Shown here piece by piece: positions 1 through 6,913 of a stretch of 15,821 nucleotides of DNA (position 1 is its first letter; each line of letters opens with the position of its first letter). Source of the stretch: an uncultured Lachnospiraceae bacterium (GTDB taxonomy: Bacteria > Bacillota > Clostridia > Lachnospirales > Lachnospiraceae); assembly GCA_934376945.1 (NCBI GenBank), contig CAKRPI010000050.1, positions 1 to 15,821 of the forward strand, read 5' to 3'. The notes beneath the pieces are model-generated. The model was not told where the DNA came from. It saw only the letters and a program-made list of their open reading frames with translations, and did not search any database. The translations under genes and the position numbers were made by a program.

Positions 1-130
1 TGTCAGACAGCTGCCATTAGGCAGCGTATGCTAAATTATCTTCAGCGTTTAATTTTAATTTGTGATTTGACGCATCACCTGCGGATAGCTTCTCCAGCTT
101 CATAACCCCCGTCGAAACCTTTACTAGCCC
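1..130 (-). ncRNA. ssrA: tmRNA, 5' portion only (runs off the window's left edge)
   Basis: tmRNA rescues ribosomes stalled on broken mRNAs, working with SmpB. On the minus strand the RNA begins about GGGCTAGTAAAGG, followed by the conserved TTTCGACGGGGGTTATGAAG of the tRNA-like 5' half. The tag reading frame follows: GCT resume codon at 46-44, encoding AEDNLAYAA and ending in TAA at 19-17, inside a GCTGCC/GGCAGC helix. This tag is close to clostridial tags such as AEDNFALAA. The pseudoknots and the 3' half with the CCA end lie beyond position 1. The exact 5' end (130 or 131) and the resume codon (GCT or the preceding AAC) are inferred from family patterns. It lies directly downstream of smpB, as in many Firmicutes. 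Confidence 0.93.
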
Positions 131-139
131 GGGAATTTG

Positions 140-167
140 ACGGAGCAATTGTTGCTCCGTATTTTTT
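140..167 (+). other. Hairpin plus T-run in the ssrA leader, terminator-like on the plus strand
   Basis: ACGGAGCAA (140-148) and TTGCTCCGT (152-160) form a perfect 9-bp stem with a 3-nt loop. On the plus strand a run of six T follows at 162-167, the form of an intrinsic terminator. No plus-strand gene precedes it. On the minus strand the hairpin falls between the predicted ssrA start site (about 172) and the mature tmRNA 5' end (about 130), so it would be in the leader removed during maturation. It may mark a processing site or block antisense transcription; the sequence does not decide. Confidence 0.4.
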
Positions 168-178
168 GCCTATATTTT

Positions 179-207
179 AGTATATAGACTTTATGTTCCG
201 TTGTCAA
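179..207 (-). promoter_or_regulatory. Predicted housekeeping sigma promoter of ssrA
   Basis: On the minus strand a perfect -35 TTGACA (207-202) is followed by exactly 17 nt and a -10 TATACT (184-179). Transcription should start near 172, leaving about 40 nt of leader before the mature tmRNA. An A-rich tandem repeat begins 8 nt upstream of the -35 box, as expected for an UP element. This is one of the strongest promoter matches in the window and fits an abundant stable RNA. Confidence 0.85.
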
Positions 208-214
208 CCGGATT

Positions 215-288
215 TTTATTCTATTCTGTGCTTCTATTCTGTGTTTCTATTTTATGTTTCTATTTTGTATTTTTATTGTATTTTTATT
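215..288. repeat. AT-rich tandem repeats (13-mer x4, 11-mer x2) upstream of the ssrA promoter
   Basis: Four successive 13-nt units occur on the plus strand: TTTATTCTATTCT, GTGCTTCTATTCT, GTGTTTCTATTTT and ATGTTTCTATTTT. Two identical 11-nt units, GTATTTTTATT, follow. On the minus strand these are A-tracts spaced at roughly helical-turn intervals, next to the ssrA -35 box. They probably act as a curved or UP-like element; that role is inferred. The remaining bases up to smpB (289-385) hold no gene that I can see, only a short hairpin at 363-382. Confidence 0.75.
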
Positions 289-385
289 CTGTTCTGTGCT
301 TGCAGCGGACTACGCCGAGGCTATTTCATCTGTGTAATCGGATTCGCAGCCAAGAGAGTGGTATCGTTATTTTGATAGCGATGTA

Positions 386-850
386 CTAGTACAGATTCCG
401 TACCTTAAATTCCTTCTCAGCCTCACGCCTCTGATCCTTCTTCGCAATATCCTGACGCTTGTCGTACAGCTTCTTTCCTTTTGCCAGTCCAATCTCTACC
501 TTCGCAAGACTGCCTTTAAAGTAGACACGCAGCGGCACAAGTGTATATCCTTTTTCTGCGATCTTTCCAAGCATTTTATTGATTTCTTTTTTGTGCAGCA
601 GCAATTTTTTCACCCGGAGCGGATCTTTATTAAAAATATTTCCTTTTTCGTACGGGCTGATATGCATGCCATAAATCAGCACTTCTCCGTTTTCAATACG
701 GATAAAGGACTCTTTGATACTGCATTTTCCCATTCGAAGGGACTTTACTTCTGTACCATGCAGCGAAATTCCCGCCTCATACTTTTCTTCAATAAAATAA
801 TCATGGTACGCCTTTTTATTATTTGCTATCAGCTTTCCTGCATCTGCCAT
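386..850 (-). CDS. smpB: SsrA-binding protein SmpB
   Basis: SmpB binds the tRNA-like domain of tmRNA and carries it into the A site of stalled ribosomes. The 154-residue product has the usual family length. It begins with the typical [13 protein letters not shown] strand, followed by the conserved [16 protein letters not shown] and the [14 protein letters not shown] region of the OB-fold core. It ends in a basic tail, [22 protein letters not shown] in outline (split here as [12 protein letters not shown] then [10 protein letters not shown]), which enters the mRNA channel. The ATG at 850 is preceded by an AGGGGG ribosome-binding site. Its RNA partner ssrA lies directly downstream and rnr upstream, so the rescue and decay components are grouped. 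I see no clear promoter in the upstream gap, so cotranscription with rnr is possible. Confidence 0.98.
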   Translation of the reverse strand: MADAGKLIANNKKAYHDYFIEEKYEAGISLHGTEVKSLRMGKCSIKESFIRIENGEVLIYGMHISPYEKGNIFNKDPLRVKKLLLHKKEINKMLGKIAEKGYTLVPLRVYFKGSLAKVEIGLAKGKKLYDKRQDIAKKDQRREAEKEFKVRNLY

Positions 851-907
851 TTTTCTTACCCCCTGTCAAACCAGATCATTCTGAATTCCGTTTCCCTCTG
901 AACCGGC

Positions 908-998
908 ACATCGTTGTAAAACGGACATTCGCAATCCGCTTCGCTATTTGCTCATGAACGCAGTCGCTTTGCGACCTGCGTGCAAAATAACGATGTAC
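908..998. repeat. Possible MITE-like intergenic element with terminal inverted repeats
   Basis: The gap between rnr and smpB is bounded by ACATCGTT near 909 and AACGATGT near 995, an 8-bp terminal inverted repeat that extends imperfectly (ACATCGTTGTAAAA against ACATCGTTATTTTG). Inside are a bulged hairpin at 958-979 (CGCAG-TCGC, loop TTT, GCGA-C-CTGCG) and one copy of the 24-nt repeat core at 927-950 that also occurs near 3333 and 8558. The end motif CTAGTACATCG recurs at the smpB stop codon (378-388). No coding capacity is apparent. Whether it is mobile cannot be judged from one full copy. Confidence 0.5.
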
Positions 999-1002
999 TA
1001 GG

Positions 1003-3147
1003 TTAAAAGTCCAGCTCTTCCGCAAGCTCAAAATCTATGGTCTTTTGCATCTTATCTGCGCCGATCACGCGTACGCGAACGGGATCGCCAAGCCGGAAAA
1101 CCCGACCTGTATCAATTCCATACATTTCATACGTTTCTTCTTTGTAATAATAACGATCATCATACATTCTGCTTACGTGGATCAGCCCTTCCACTGTATT
1201 CGGAAGCTCCGCATAAATTCCGTAAGATGTGATTCCGGATACGACTGCATCATACGTTTCTCCGATATGCCGCTCCATATATTCCGCTTTCTTCATTTTA
1301 ACCGTTTCGCGCTCTGCTTCATCTGCTCTGCGTTCCGTCTGACTGCACTGCTCTGCCACAGCAGGTAAAAGTTCTGCATAATGTGTGATCCGCTCTTCTT
1401 TCATACGCCCACGCAGCACTTCCTTAATGATACGGTGAATCTGAAGATCCGGATAACGGCGGATCGGCGAAGTAAAATGACAATAATACTTTGCCGCAAG
1501 CCCGAAATGGCCACTGCACTCCGGTGTATACTGCGCCTGCTTCATGGAACGCAGCGCCAAACGGCTGACCATCCGTTCCTCCGGCGTACCTTCGATTTTT
1601 TCAAGCAGCTTCTGGATCTCCTTTGGATGAACCTCGTCAGAAATCCCCTTCAGCCCATACCCGAAACCTGCCGTAAAGGACGACAGCTGACGGATACGCT
1701 CCGGTTCCGGAGTATCATGCGTCCGATAAAGAAACGGAATCTGCTGCCAGTAAAAATCTTCTGCCACCGTTTCATTTGCCGCCAGCATAAAATCTTCGAT
1801 CAGCTTTGTTGCGGTATTCTGCTCATATGCACGAATCTCAACAGGAATACCTTTTTCATCCAAAATAACCTTTGCTTCCGGGAAATCAAAGTCAATTGCT
1901 CCTCTTTTTCTTCGTTTTTCCCTTAAAATACCGGAAAGCGTTTTCATCTGCTCAAACATCTGCACCAGATCCCGGCATTTCGCACGCAATTCCTCATCCT
2001 GATCTTCCAGAATCTTTTTTACTTCTGTATACGACATTCTCCGGTCAACACAGATCACTGACTCTACGATCTCATGTGACAGAACCGTTCCCTTTTCATC
2101 GATCTCCATGAGCACACTCAACGCCAACCGGTCCTCCCCTGCATTCAGAGAACAGATTCCGTTTGAAAGCCGCTTCGGAAGCATCGGAATCACCCGGTCT
2201 GCAAGATACACACTCGTTCCGCGCACCAGTGCTTCTCGATCCAGCGCACTTTTTTCCTGAACATAATTTGCCACATCTGCGATATGCACACCCAAATGGT
2301 AATGCTCACCGTCAAACGTAAGTGAAACGGCATCATCAAGGTCCTTCGCATCCTCCCCGTCAATCGTTACCATCTGCATCTTACGCAGATCCGTTCTTCC
2401 CTCCAGGTCACTCTCCTGTACCTTTTCCGGAACACGTTCTGCCTGACGCATCACTTTTTCCGGGAATTCATTCGGAAGATCATACGCATACACGACCGAT
2501 AAAATATCTGTTCCCGGCTCCTGAATATGGCCGATCACCTCTGTCACTTTTCCCTCCGGCTTATGCTCCTTATCACCGTATGAAATGATCTCCACCTTTA
2601 CCTTATAGCCGTTTACTGCATCTTTACTATGTTCCTGGGCAATGAAAATATCTGTGGTAATGCGCTGATTATCCGGAAGAACGAATCCATATCCGCCGCG
2701 TCCCTTCTGATACGTACCGATGAGTTCATGAATCCCATGCTCCAGAATGCGAACCACAGCGCCCTCCTGACGCTTTCCTGCTGAAGGCGGAAGCAACAGT
2801 ACCTGCACCGTATCCTCATGCAGCGCCCCTCCGATGTGATCTTCTGCAATAAAAATATCATCCTCCCGATCTTCCACTTCCACAAATCCAAATCCGCGCG
2901 GATGCGCAATAAATCGTCCCACCACATACTTTGCCGTGGACTTTCGGTATTTTCCCTTCGAAGATACTTCTGCCTTCCCCTCCATGATCAGTGCATCCAG
3001 CACATCTTTCAGTTCCTGCCGATTCTCCTTTGGTATCTGCAGCAGCATCGCCATCTCTTTCAATTTCATCGGCACATACTGCCTGTCACACAACATATCA
3101 TGAATTACCTTTTTCCGGCGTTCAAATTGTTCTTCTGTCTGTTTCAT
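1003..3147 (-). CDS. rnr: Ribonuclease R (RNase II/RNB family 3'-5' exoribonuclease)
   Basis: RNase R degrades structured RNA from the 3' end and, in the tmRNA pathway, removes defective mRNAs. Numbered from an upstream ATG at 3171, the product shows an N-terminal winged-helix region (about 15-70), two cold-shock-like modules (GFGFVEVEDREDDIFIAE near 93; GYGFVLPDNQ near 161), the RNB catalytic domain with the acidic cluster DGEDAKDLDD (271-280) and the late motif HFTSPIRRYPDLQIHR (565-580), and an S1 domain (about 636-718). It ends soon after S1 without the long lysine-rich tail of some homologues. I chose the ATG at 3147, preceded by GAGAG at suitable spacing; the ATG at 3171 has no visible ribosome-binding site but would add eight residues. 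smpB and ssrA follow. Confidence 0.95.
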   Translation of the reverse strand: MKQTEEQFERRKKVIHDMLCDRQYVPMKLKEMAMLLQIPKENRQELKDVLDALIMEGKAEVSSKGKYRKSTAKYVVGRFIAHPRGFGFVEVEDREDDIFIAEDHIGGALHEDTVQVLLLPPSAGKRQEGAVVRILEHGIHELIGTYQKGRGGYGFVLPDNQRITTDIFIAQEHSKDAVNGYKVKVEIISYGDKEHKPEGKVTEVIGHIQEPGTDILSVVYAYDLPNEFPEKVMRQAERVPEKVQESDLEGRTDLRKMQMVTIDGEDAKDLDDAVSLTFDGEHYHLGVHIADVANYVQEKSALDREALVRGTSVYLADRVIPMLPKRLSNGICSLNAGEDRLALSVLMEIDEKGTVLSHEIVESVICVDRRMSYTEVKKILEDQDEELRAKCRDLVQMFEQMKTLSGILREKRRKRGAIDFDFPEAKVILDEKGIPVEIRAYEQNTATKLIEDFMLAANETVAEDFYWQQIPFLYRTHDTPEPERIRQLSSFTAGFGYGLKGISDEVHPKEIQKLLEKIEGTPEERMVSRLALRSMKQAQYTPECSGHFGLAAKYYCHFTSPIRRYPDLQIHRIIKEVLRGRMKEERITHYAELLPAVAEQCSQTERRADEAERETVKMKKAEYMERHIGETYDAVVSGITSYGIYAELPNTVEGLIHVSRMYDDRYYYKEETYEMYGIDTGRVFRLGDPVRVRVIGADKMQKTIDFELAEELDF

Positions 3148-3208
3148 CTTTTTCTCTCTGTTTTTTTCCATTCGTTTTTTTCATATAAACACGCCAGCGT
3201 TATTCTGC

Positions 3209-3234
3209 GTGTAATTCCTCTGTGTAATTCCTCT
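3209..3234. repeat. Two-copy 13-nt tandem repeat upstream of rnr
   Basis: GTGTAATTCCTCT occurs twice in direct succession, followed by a partial third unit GTGCAT. It sits about 60 nt upstream of the rnr start. On the minus strand each unit carries AGAGGA, which resembles a ribosome-binding site but is not followed by a gene start at the right distance. No function is evident. Confidence 0.5.
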
Positions 3235-3320
3235 GTGCATTGTCCTTCAATATATTCTGCACGGTTGCTCTGTATTATTCTGTACTATGATCCGTTCCCT
3301 GCTTTTCCTTATTCATCTCC

Positions 3321-3356
3321 GTCAAAGCGAATATTCGCAATCCGCTTCACTACTTG
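3321..3356. repeat. Interspersed intergenic repeat, copy 2
   Basis: The core starting ATTCGCAATCCGCTTC at 3333 matches the copies at 927 and 8558 over 24 nt, with A/G and C/T variants only. The flank GTCAAAGCGAAT matches copy 3 more closely than copy 1. It includes the palindrome GCGAATATTCGC. It lies immediately beyond the terminator that follows secG. Confidence 0.65.
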
Positions 3357-3523
3357 ATAAAAAAGAAAAGGACCGGTGCATCTGCATCAGTCCTCCGTCT
3401 CTTTGAAAACACAGGTTCAAAACGGCAGTACTCCAAACGCTCTGCCTTCACTTCATCAAGCAGATATTTTCCAATCTGCTTTGCTTCCTGCCCCTCAACC
3501 GAACAGTTTTTTTCCTGCTTCGG
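3350..3523 (-). pseudogene. Possible remnant of an unidentified coding sequence behind secG
   Basis: After the secG stop, a 57-codon open stretch bounded by TAG codons runs in the same frame as secG. It has no ATG start or ribosome-binding site at its head, yet much of it reads like real protein: EGQEAKQIGKYLLDEVKAER in its middle, then LEYCRFEPVFSKR. A different frame just upstream reads HGLAEAGKKLFG before its stop, so one frameshift could join the two. The last part overlaps the terminator stem and repeat copy 2, so only roughly 3395-3510 is protein-like. I do not recognise the family. It may be a decayed gene or a chance open frame. Confidence 0.25.
3359..3393 (-). terminator. Intrinsic terminator after secG
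   Basis: On the minus strand GGACTGATGCA and TGCACCGGTCC form an imperfect stem (one mismatch, one wobble) followed by TTTTCTTTTTT. It should end the secG transcript and separates it from rnr. Confidence 0.75.
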
Positions 3524-3535
3524 CTAAACCGTGAT

Positions 3536-3763
3536 TTAGAAATTCAAATTCAAAACAACGGCAAGTACAATAAATAATACGGCAAGAATCGTTGTAAACC
3601 GAACCAGCTTTCCTTCCATGGAACGTGATTTGTTTTTGCTCCAGTAAGTATCTCCGATACCACCGATCGCACCCAGCCCCGCATCTTTTCCCTGCTGAGC
3701 CAGAACAACCACCGTCAATGCAATGCATACCAACACAAAAATAATGGTAATAAAAGTTCTCAC
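3536..3763 (-). CDS. secG: Preprotein translocase subunit SecG
   Basis: SecG is the small accessory subunit of the SecYEG channel in the cytoplasmic membrane. The 75-residue product has the family layout: a first membrane segment (about 3-22), the conserved loop QQGKDAGLGAIGG (about 23-35), then a second membrane segment (about 53-73). The start is GTG at 3763; an in-frame TAG lies two codons upstream, so no earlier start is possible. AGGAGG lies 11 nt upstream, slightly long spacing. The gene is 76 nt from eno, with a possible promoter of its own in that gap and a terminator downstream. Confidence 0.95.
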   Translation of the reverse strand: MRTFITIIFVLVCIALTVVVLAQQGKDAGLGAIGGIGDTYWSKNKSRSMEGKLVRFTTILAVLFIVLAVVLNLNF

Positions 3764-3795
3764 GGTACACTACACCTCCTACGTCAAACATGTTC

Positions 3796-3824
3796 AGTCT
3801 AACACAGGACCAGAGAGATTTCAA
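3796..3824 (-). promoter_or_regulatory. Possible secG promoter
   Basis: On the minus strand TTGAAA (3824-3819) and TAGACT (3801-3796) are separated by exactly 17 nt. The -35 is one base and the -10 two bases from consensus. The site is in the eno-secG gap about 30 nt upstream of the secG start, and would allow secG expression apart from eno. Confidence 0.4.
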
Positions 3825-3839
3825 CTGTTTTTTGCGTTT

Positions 3840-5138
3840 TTATTCAAACGGTGAACCATACACGGCGCCAAAGCCAATTGTATCTTCAATTCTAAGCAGC
3901 TGATTGTATTTTGCCACCCGTTCGCTCCTGCACGGCGCTCCTGTCTTGATCTGACCGGCCGCAAAAGCCACCGCAATATCTGCAATCGCTGTATCCTCCG
4001 TTTCGCCGGAGCGATGTGATAGAATACAGCGATAGCCATTCTGTCTGGCAAGATCTATCGCATCAAATGCCTCCGTCAGTGTTCCGATCTGATTCACCTT
4101 CACCAGCACCGCATTTGCCGCTTTATTCGCAATTCCTTCTTTTAAACGCCCGGTATTTGTTACAAACAAATCATCGCCTACCAGCTGAATCCGCGTTCCA
4201 ATGCGCCGCGTCAGTTCTGTCCATCCCTCCCAGTCATCTTCATTCAGCCCGTCTTCAATTGAACGGATAGGGAAACGGCTGCATAAATCTTCCAGATATC
4301 TGATCATCTCTTCCGTGTTCCGGCTTACTTCTCTGCCTTTTTGGCGGCTTTCTCCCGGGAAATAATATTGCCCGGTTTCCTTTTGATACAATTCACTGGC
4401 TGCTACATCAAGCGCAATTACGATATCTTTTTCCAATTCATATCCAGCTCTTTGCACTGCTTTGCAAATCAGAGAAAGCGCAGCATCTGCATCCGGAATA
4501 TCCGGCGCAAACCCTCCTTCATCTCCTATCCCTGTTCCAAGTCCCAACTCTCGCAGCAAATTTTTCAGTGCATGATAAATTTCAGCCCCCATCCGCAGAC
4601 CGTCCGCATATCCGCTCGCTCCGATCGGCATAATCATAAATTCCTGCAGATCCACCGTATTATCCGCATGGCAGCCCCCGTTTAAAATATTCATCATCGG
4701 TACTGGCAAACGGTTTGCACAGATACCTCCAAGATACCGGAACAGCGGCAGCTCTGCCGATCTGGCGCCGGCTGCTGCTGTCGCCATCGACACGCCCAGA
4801 ATTCCATTAGCTCCTATCCGCTTTTTTGATGGCGTTCCATCTTCTCTGCATAAAATCCGGTCAATTGTACGCTGTGCATAGACATTTTCTCCCAGTATCG
4901 CATCCGCAAGCTGTGTATTTACAAAATGGCAGGTCTGCTCTACTCCAAGTCCGCCGTACCGTTTTCCGCCATCCCGCAGTTCCACAGCTTCATATTCTCC
5001 CGTCGAGGCACCGGACGGAACTGCTGCTCTTCCAACACTTCCGTCTTCCGTCATAACTTCCACTTCTACCGTAGGATTTCCTCTTGAATCCAGAATTTCC
5101 CGCGCAAACACATCTGTAATCGCCATATAATTACACAT
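3840..5138 (-). CDS. eno: Enolase (phosphopyruvate hydratase)
   Basis: Enolase converts 2-phosphoglycerate to phosphoenolpyruvate in glycolysis, in the cytoplasm. The 432-residue product is normal length. It has the N-terminal [16 protein letters not shown] and the [15 protein letters not shown] loop, the catalytic GDEGGFAPD (Glu about 207), magnesium ligands Asp244 (ALDVAAS), Glu295 (SIEDGL) and Asp322 (GDDLF), Lys347 in [13 protein letters not shown], and the signature [10 protein letters not shown] (374-383). The C-terminal [20 protein letters not shown] is intact. The ATG at 5138 has a perfect AGGAGG 7 nt upstream. The htrA-like gene and then gpmI, the preceding glycolytic step, lie upstream; a terminator after the htrA-like gene implies that eno has its own promoter, though I see no clear one. 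Confidence 0.98.
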   Translation of the reverse strand: MCNYMAITDVFAREILDSRGNPTVEVEVMTEDGSVGRAAVPSGASTGEYEAVELRDGGKRYGGLGVEQTCHFVNTQLADAILGENVYAQRTIDRILCREDGTPSKKRIGANGILGVSMATAAAGARSAELPLFRYLGGICANRLPVPMMNILNGGCHADNTVDLQEFMIMPIGASGYADGLRMGAEIYHALKNLLRELGLGTGIGDEGGFAPDIPDADAALSLICKAVQRAGYELEKDIVIALDVAASELYQKETGQYYFPGESRQKGREVSRNTEEMIRYLEDLCSRFPIRSIEDGLNEDDWEGWTELTRRIGTRIQLVGDDLFVTNTGRLKEGIANKAANAVLVKVNQIGTLTEAFDAIDLARQNGYRCILSHRSGETEDTAIADIAVAFAAGQIKTGAPCRSERVAKYNQLLRIEDTIGFGAVYGSPFE

Positions 5139-5239
5139 AAAAAAACCTCCTGCGTTAACATCTCACTCTTTTATAAGCAGTATGTCCCGCAGAATTTTTT
5201 TCACTCGATTCAGGTGTAAATTCCTGTTTTTTCCGAACA

Positions 5240-5267
5240 GACAAAAGCAGGGCTGACGCCCTGCTTT
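5240..5267 (-). terminator. Intrinsic terminator after the htrA-like gene
   Basis: A perfect 10-bp stem, AAAGCAGGGC with GCCCTGCTTT around a 4-nt loop (5244-5267), is followed on the minus strand by TTTTGTCTGTT. It lies about 45 nt past the htrA-like stop codon and separates that gene from eno. Confidence 0.8.
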
Positions 5268-5312
5268 ATCTCTTCGTTTTCGTGTTTCATCGAGGAAAAA
5301 TGGAATCCTCGC

Positions 5313-6785
5313 TTATCTTATTGAACCAATGTCCGGAATCATCTGAAAGAAGTTTTCATCACTTCCGAATCCATCCTGAGAATCCTCCAAAGAAGAATCC
5401 TCCTGACTTTCCATATCATCCTGGGCTGCAGCTCCACCCTCCTGCAATGTAATCTCTACTTCACGTGCTTCATAGTCGCCGCCGTTTGCAGTCTGGACTT
5501 CTACTGTCACAGTCTCGCCGACCTTGTAATAACTCATTTTGTCAATCAGGTCTGTCGAACTTGAAACGGTCATACCATCAAATTTCGTGATGATATCGCC
5601 TTTCTTGATACCTGCCGCCTCTGCCGCAGAACCACTGGTTACTTCATACACAAAAGCTCCCTCCGGCATATTGTAAAGATCCTTTGCATCATCAGAAACG
5701 TTTATTACGGTTGCTCCCATATAACCACGTTCACTGTTGTCAAGCTGATCTCTGGTCTCACGGTTCACTAATTCATTCAGGATCGGAATCGCTGTATCGA
5801 TCGGAATTGCATATCCGATGCTGTCACTTGCCTGACCGGCCTCTTTTGCCACATTAATGCCGATTACCTCACCCTTTGCATTAAGAAGTGCTCCGCCGCT
5901 GTTTCCGAAATTAATTGCAGCATCCGTCACGATCACTTCTTTAGAGAAATCATCAATCGTAAGCGATCTGTTTAATGCGCTGATGATACCACTTGTAACA
6001 TTCTGACCGTAACCAAGTGCATTTCCAATTGCTACTGCTGCCTGGCCAACCTTCAGATCCTCTGAACTGCCCAGTTTTGCAATTCGAAGCTGTGATCTTA
6101 CTTCCTCTGGAATATCAGAAAGCTGCACAGCCACAACTGCCAGTTCATTTGCCTTGTCCATTCCCTTTATCTTCGCCGGTGCCACAAGATCCTCCGGATC
6201 TTCCGCATCGACTGTAAAGCAGACATTCAACTCACTTGTTCCATTTACCACATGACTGTTTGTCGCGATCAGCAGCTCATCTTCATTTTGTGCAATAATA
6301 ATACCGGATGCAGCCGCACTTACTTCATACTCCTGTGTGCCATAATAATATGTCTCAATCTCCTCAACAGACTTCGTTGTAATCGCGACAATCGATGGCA
6401 TGCAGTTTTCCACTACCGCTGAAACGTCGGTTGTCACAATTCCATCCGTATCAGAAGATGCAGCCTCTTCAATCGGCTCAAACGTCTCTTTCGTTTCGGT
6501 TTCTGTTTCCGTTTCGGTTTCCGTTTCCGTTTCTGTTTCCGCTTCTTCCCCGTCCTTTGTATCTTCCTTCTTATCGCCTGCAACATTTAAGGTTACACGC
6601 TTCTCGGTCTGAGCCTCCGTTTCTTCCTCCGCCTGTACCTTTCCGGCATATACGGAAGAAGCGGCGGCACCGGCACCGGCCATCAGCACACCAGCCATCA
6701 TAATGGCGCCATAACGACGCCATGCATTTATTTTCCTGTTTTTCTTTTCGAATTTCTTTTCACCGTTCTCTCTATGCTCTTTCAT
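5313..6785 (-). CDS. HtrA/DegP-like membrane-anchored serine protease with PDZ domain
   Basis: Proteases of this family degrade or refold damaged proteins outside the cytoplasmic membrane. The 490-residue product has a basic N-terminus, one membrane or signal segment (about 26-47), a linker with eight Glu-Thr pairs (83-98), a trypsin-like domain (about 120-340), a PDZ domain (about 355-446) and an acidic, Ser-rich tail. His178 (ATNSHVV) and Ser296 (FGNSGGALLN) are present. The expected catalytic Asp of the usual DLAVL motif appears as Glu214 (NELAVVAV), and the usual Pro before GNSGG is Phe. The ATG at 6785 has AAAGGGG about 9 nt upstream. The gene has its own terminator and promoter-region repeats, so it is probably a separate transcription unit. 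No family-specific symbol is given because of the altered triad. Confidence 0.92.
   Translation of the reverse strand: MKEHRENGEKKFEKKNRKINAWRRYGAIMMAGVLMAGAGAAASSVYAGKVQAEEETEAQTEKRVTLNVAGDKKEDTKDGEEAETETETETETETETETKETFEPIEEAASSDTDGIVTTDVSAVVENCMPSIVAITTKSVEEIETYYYGTQEYEVSAAASGIIIAQNEDELLIATNSHVVNGTSELNVCFTVDAEDPEDLVAPAKIKGMDKANELAVVAVQLSDIPEEVRSQLRIAKLGSSEDLKVGQAAVAIGNALGYGQNVTSGIISALNRSLTIDDFSKEVIVTDAAINFGNSGGALLNAKGEVIGINVAKEAGQASDSIGYAIPIDTAIPILNELVNRETRDQLDNSERGYMGATVINVSDDAKDLYNMPEGAFVYEVTSGSAAEAAGIKKGDIITKFDGMTVSSSTDLIDKMSYYKVGETVTVEVQTANGGDYEAREVEITLQEGGAAAQDDMESQEDSSLEDSQDGFGSDENFFQMIPDIGSIR
6492..6539. repeat. Hexanucleotide microsatellite coding for Glu-Thr pairs in the htrA-like gene
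   Basis: Eight near-identical 6-nt units (GAAACN or GAGACN type on the coding strand) encode alternating Glu-Thr at residues 83-98. The repeat lies in the linker between the membrane anchor and the protease domain. Unit gain or loss would keep the reading frame, so it could vary linker length between strains. Confidence 0.85.
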
Positions 6786-6823
6786 GGAAAAATCCCCTTT
6801 CCTGTTCTCATTTGATTTCTTCC

Positions 6824-6873
6824 ACTATACGCAATCTTTGTGACGGAAATGTGAAAAGAATATAGGAAATGTG
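6824..6873 (-). promoter_or_regulatory. Candidate promoter and operator of the htrA-like gene
   Basis: Two perfect 9-bp direct repeats, GGAAATGTG on the plus strand (CACATTTCC on the coding strand), start at 6845 and 6865, exactly 20 bp apart. A -10 candidate TATAGT lies at 6829-6824; a 17-nt spacer puts the -35 position at 6847-6852, inside the proximal repeat and poorly matching consensus. This layout suits activation by an OmpR/PhoB-type response regulator. In Bacillus subtilis, htrA-type genes are controlled by the CssRS two-component system; a similar arrangement here is inference. Confidence 0.5.
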
Positions 6874-6913
6874 TGTTTTTTCTGTGCTCCGCGCACTTGA
6901 AGTGGAGGAATGC

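Noticed and set aside
3495..3824. Minus-strand 109-codon frame overlapping secG
   Set aside because: It is an alternative frame of secG. SecG has the correct family sequence, membrane layout and ribosome-binding site.
4016..4270. Plus-strand short open frames across eno
   Set aside because: They are antisense to enolase, lack ribosome-binding sites and resemble no protein.
6889..6901. GTGCTCCGCGCAC hairpin just past the gpmI stop codon, considered as the gpmI terminator
   Set aside because: The stem is only four base pairs and no T-run follows on the minus strand.
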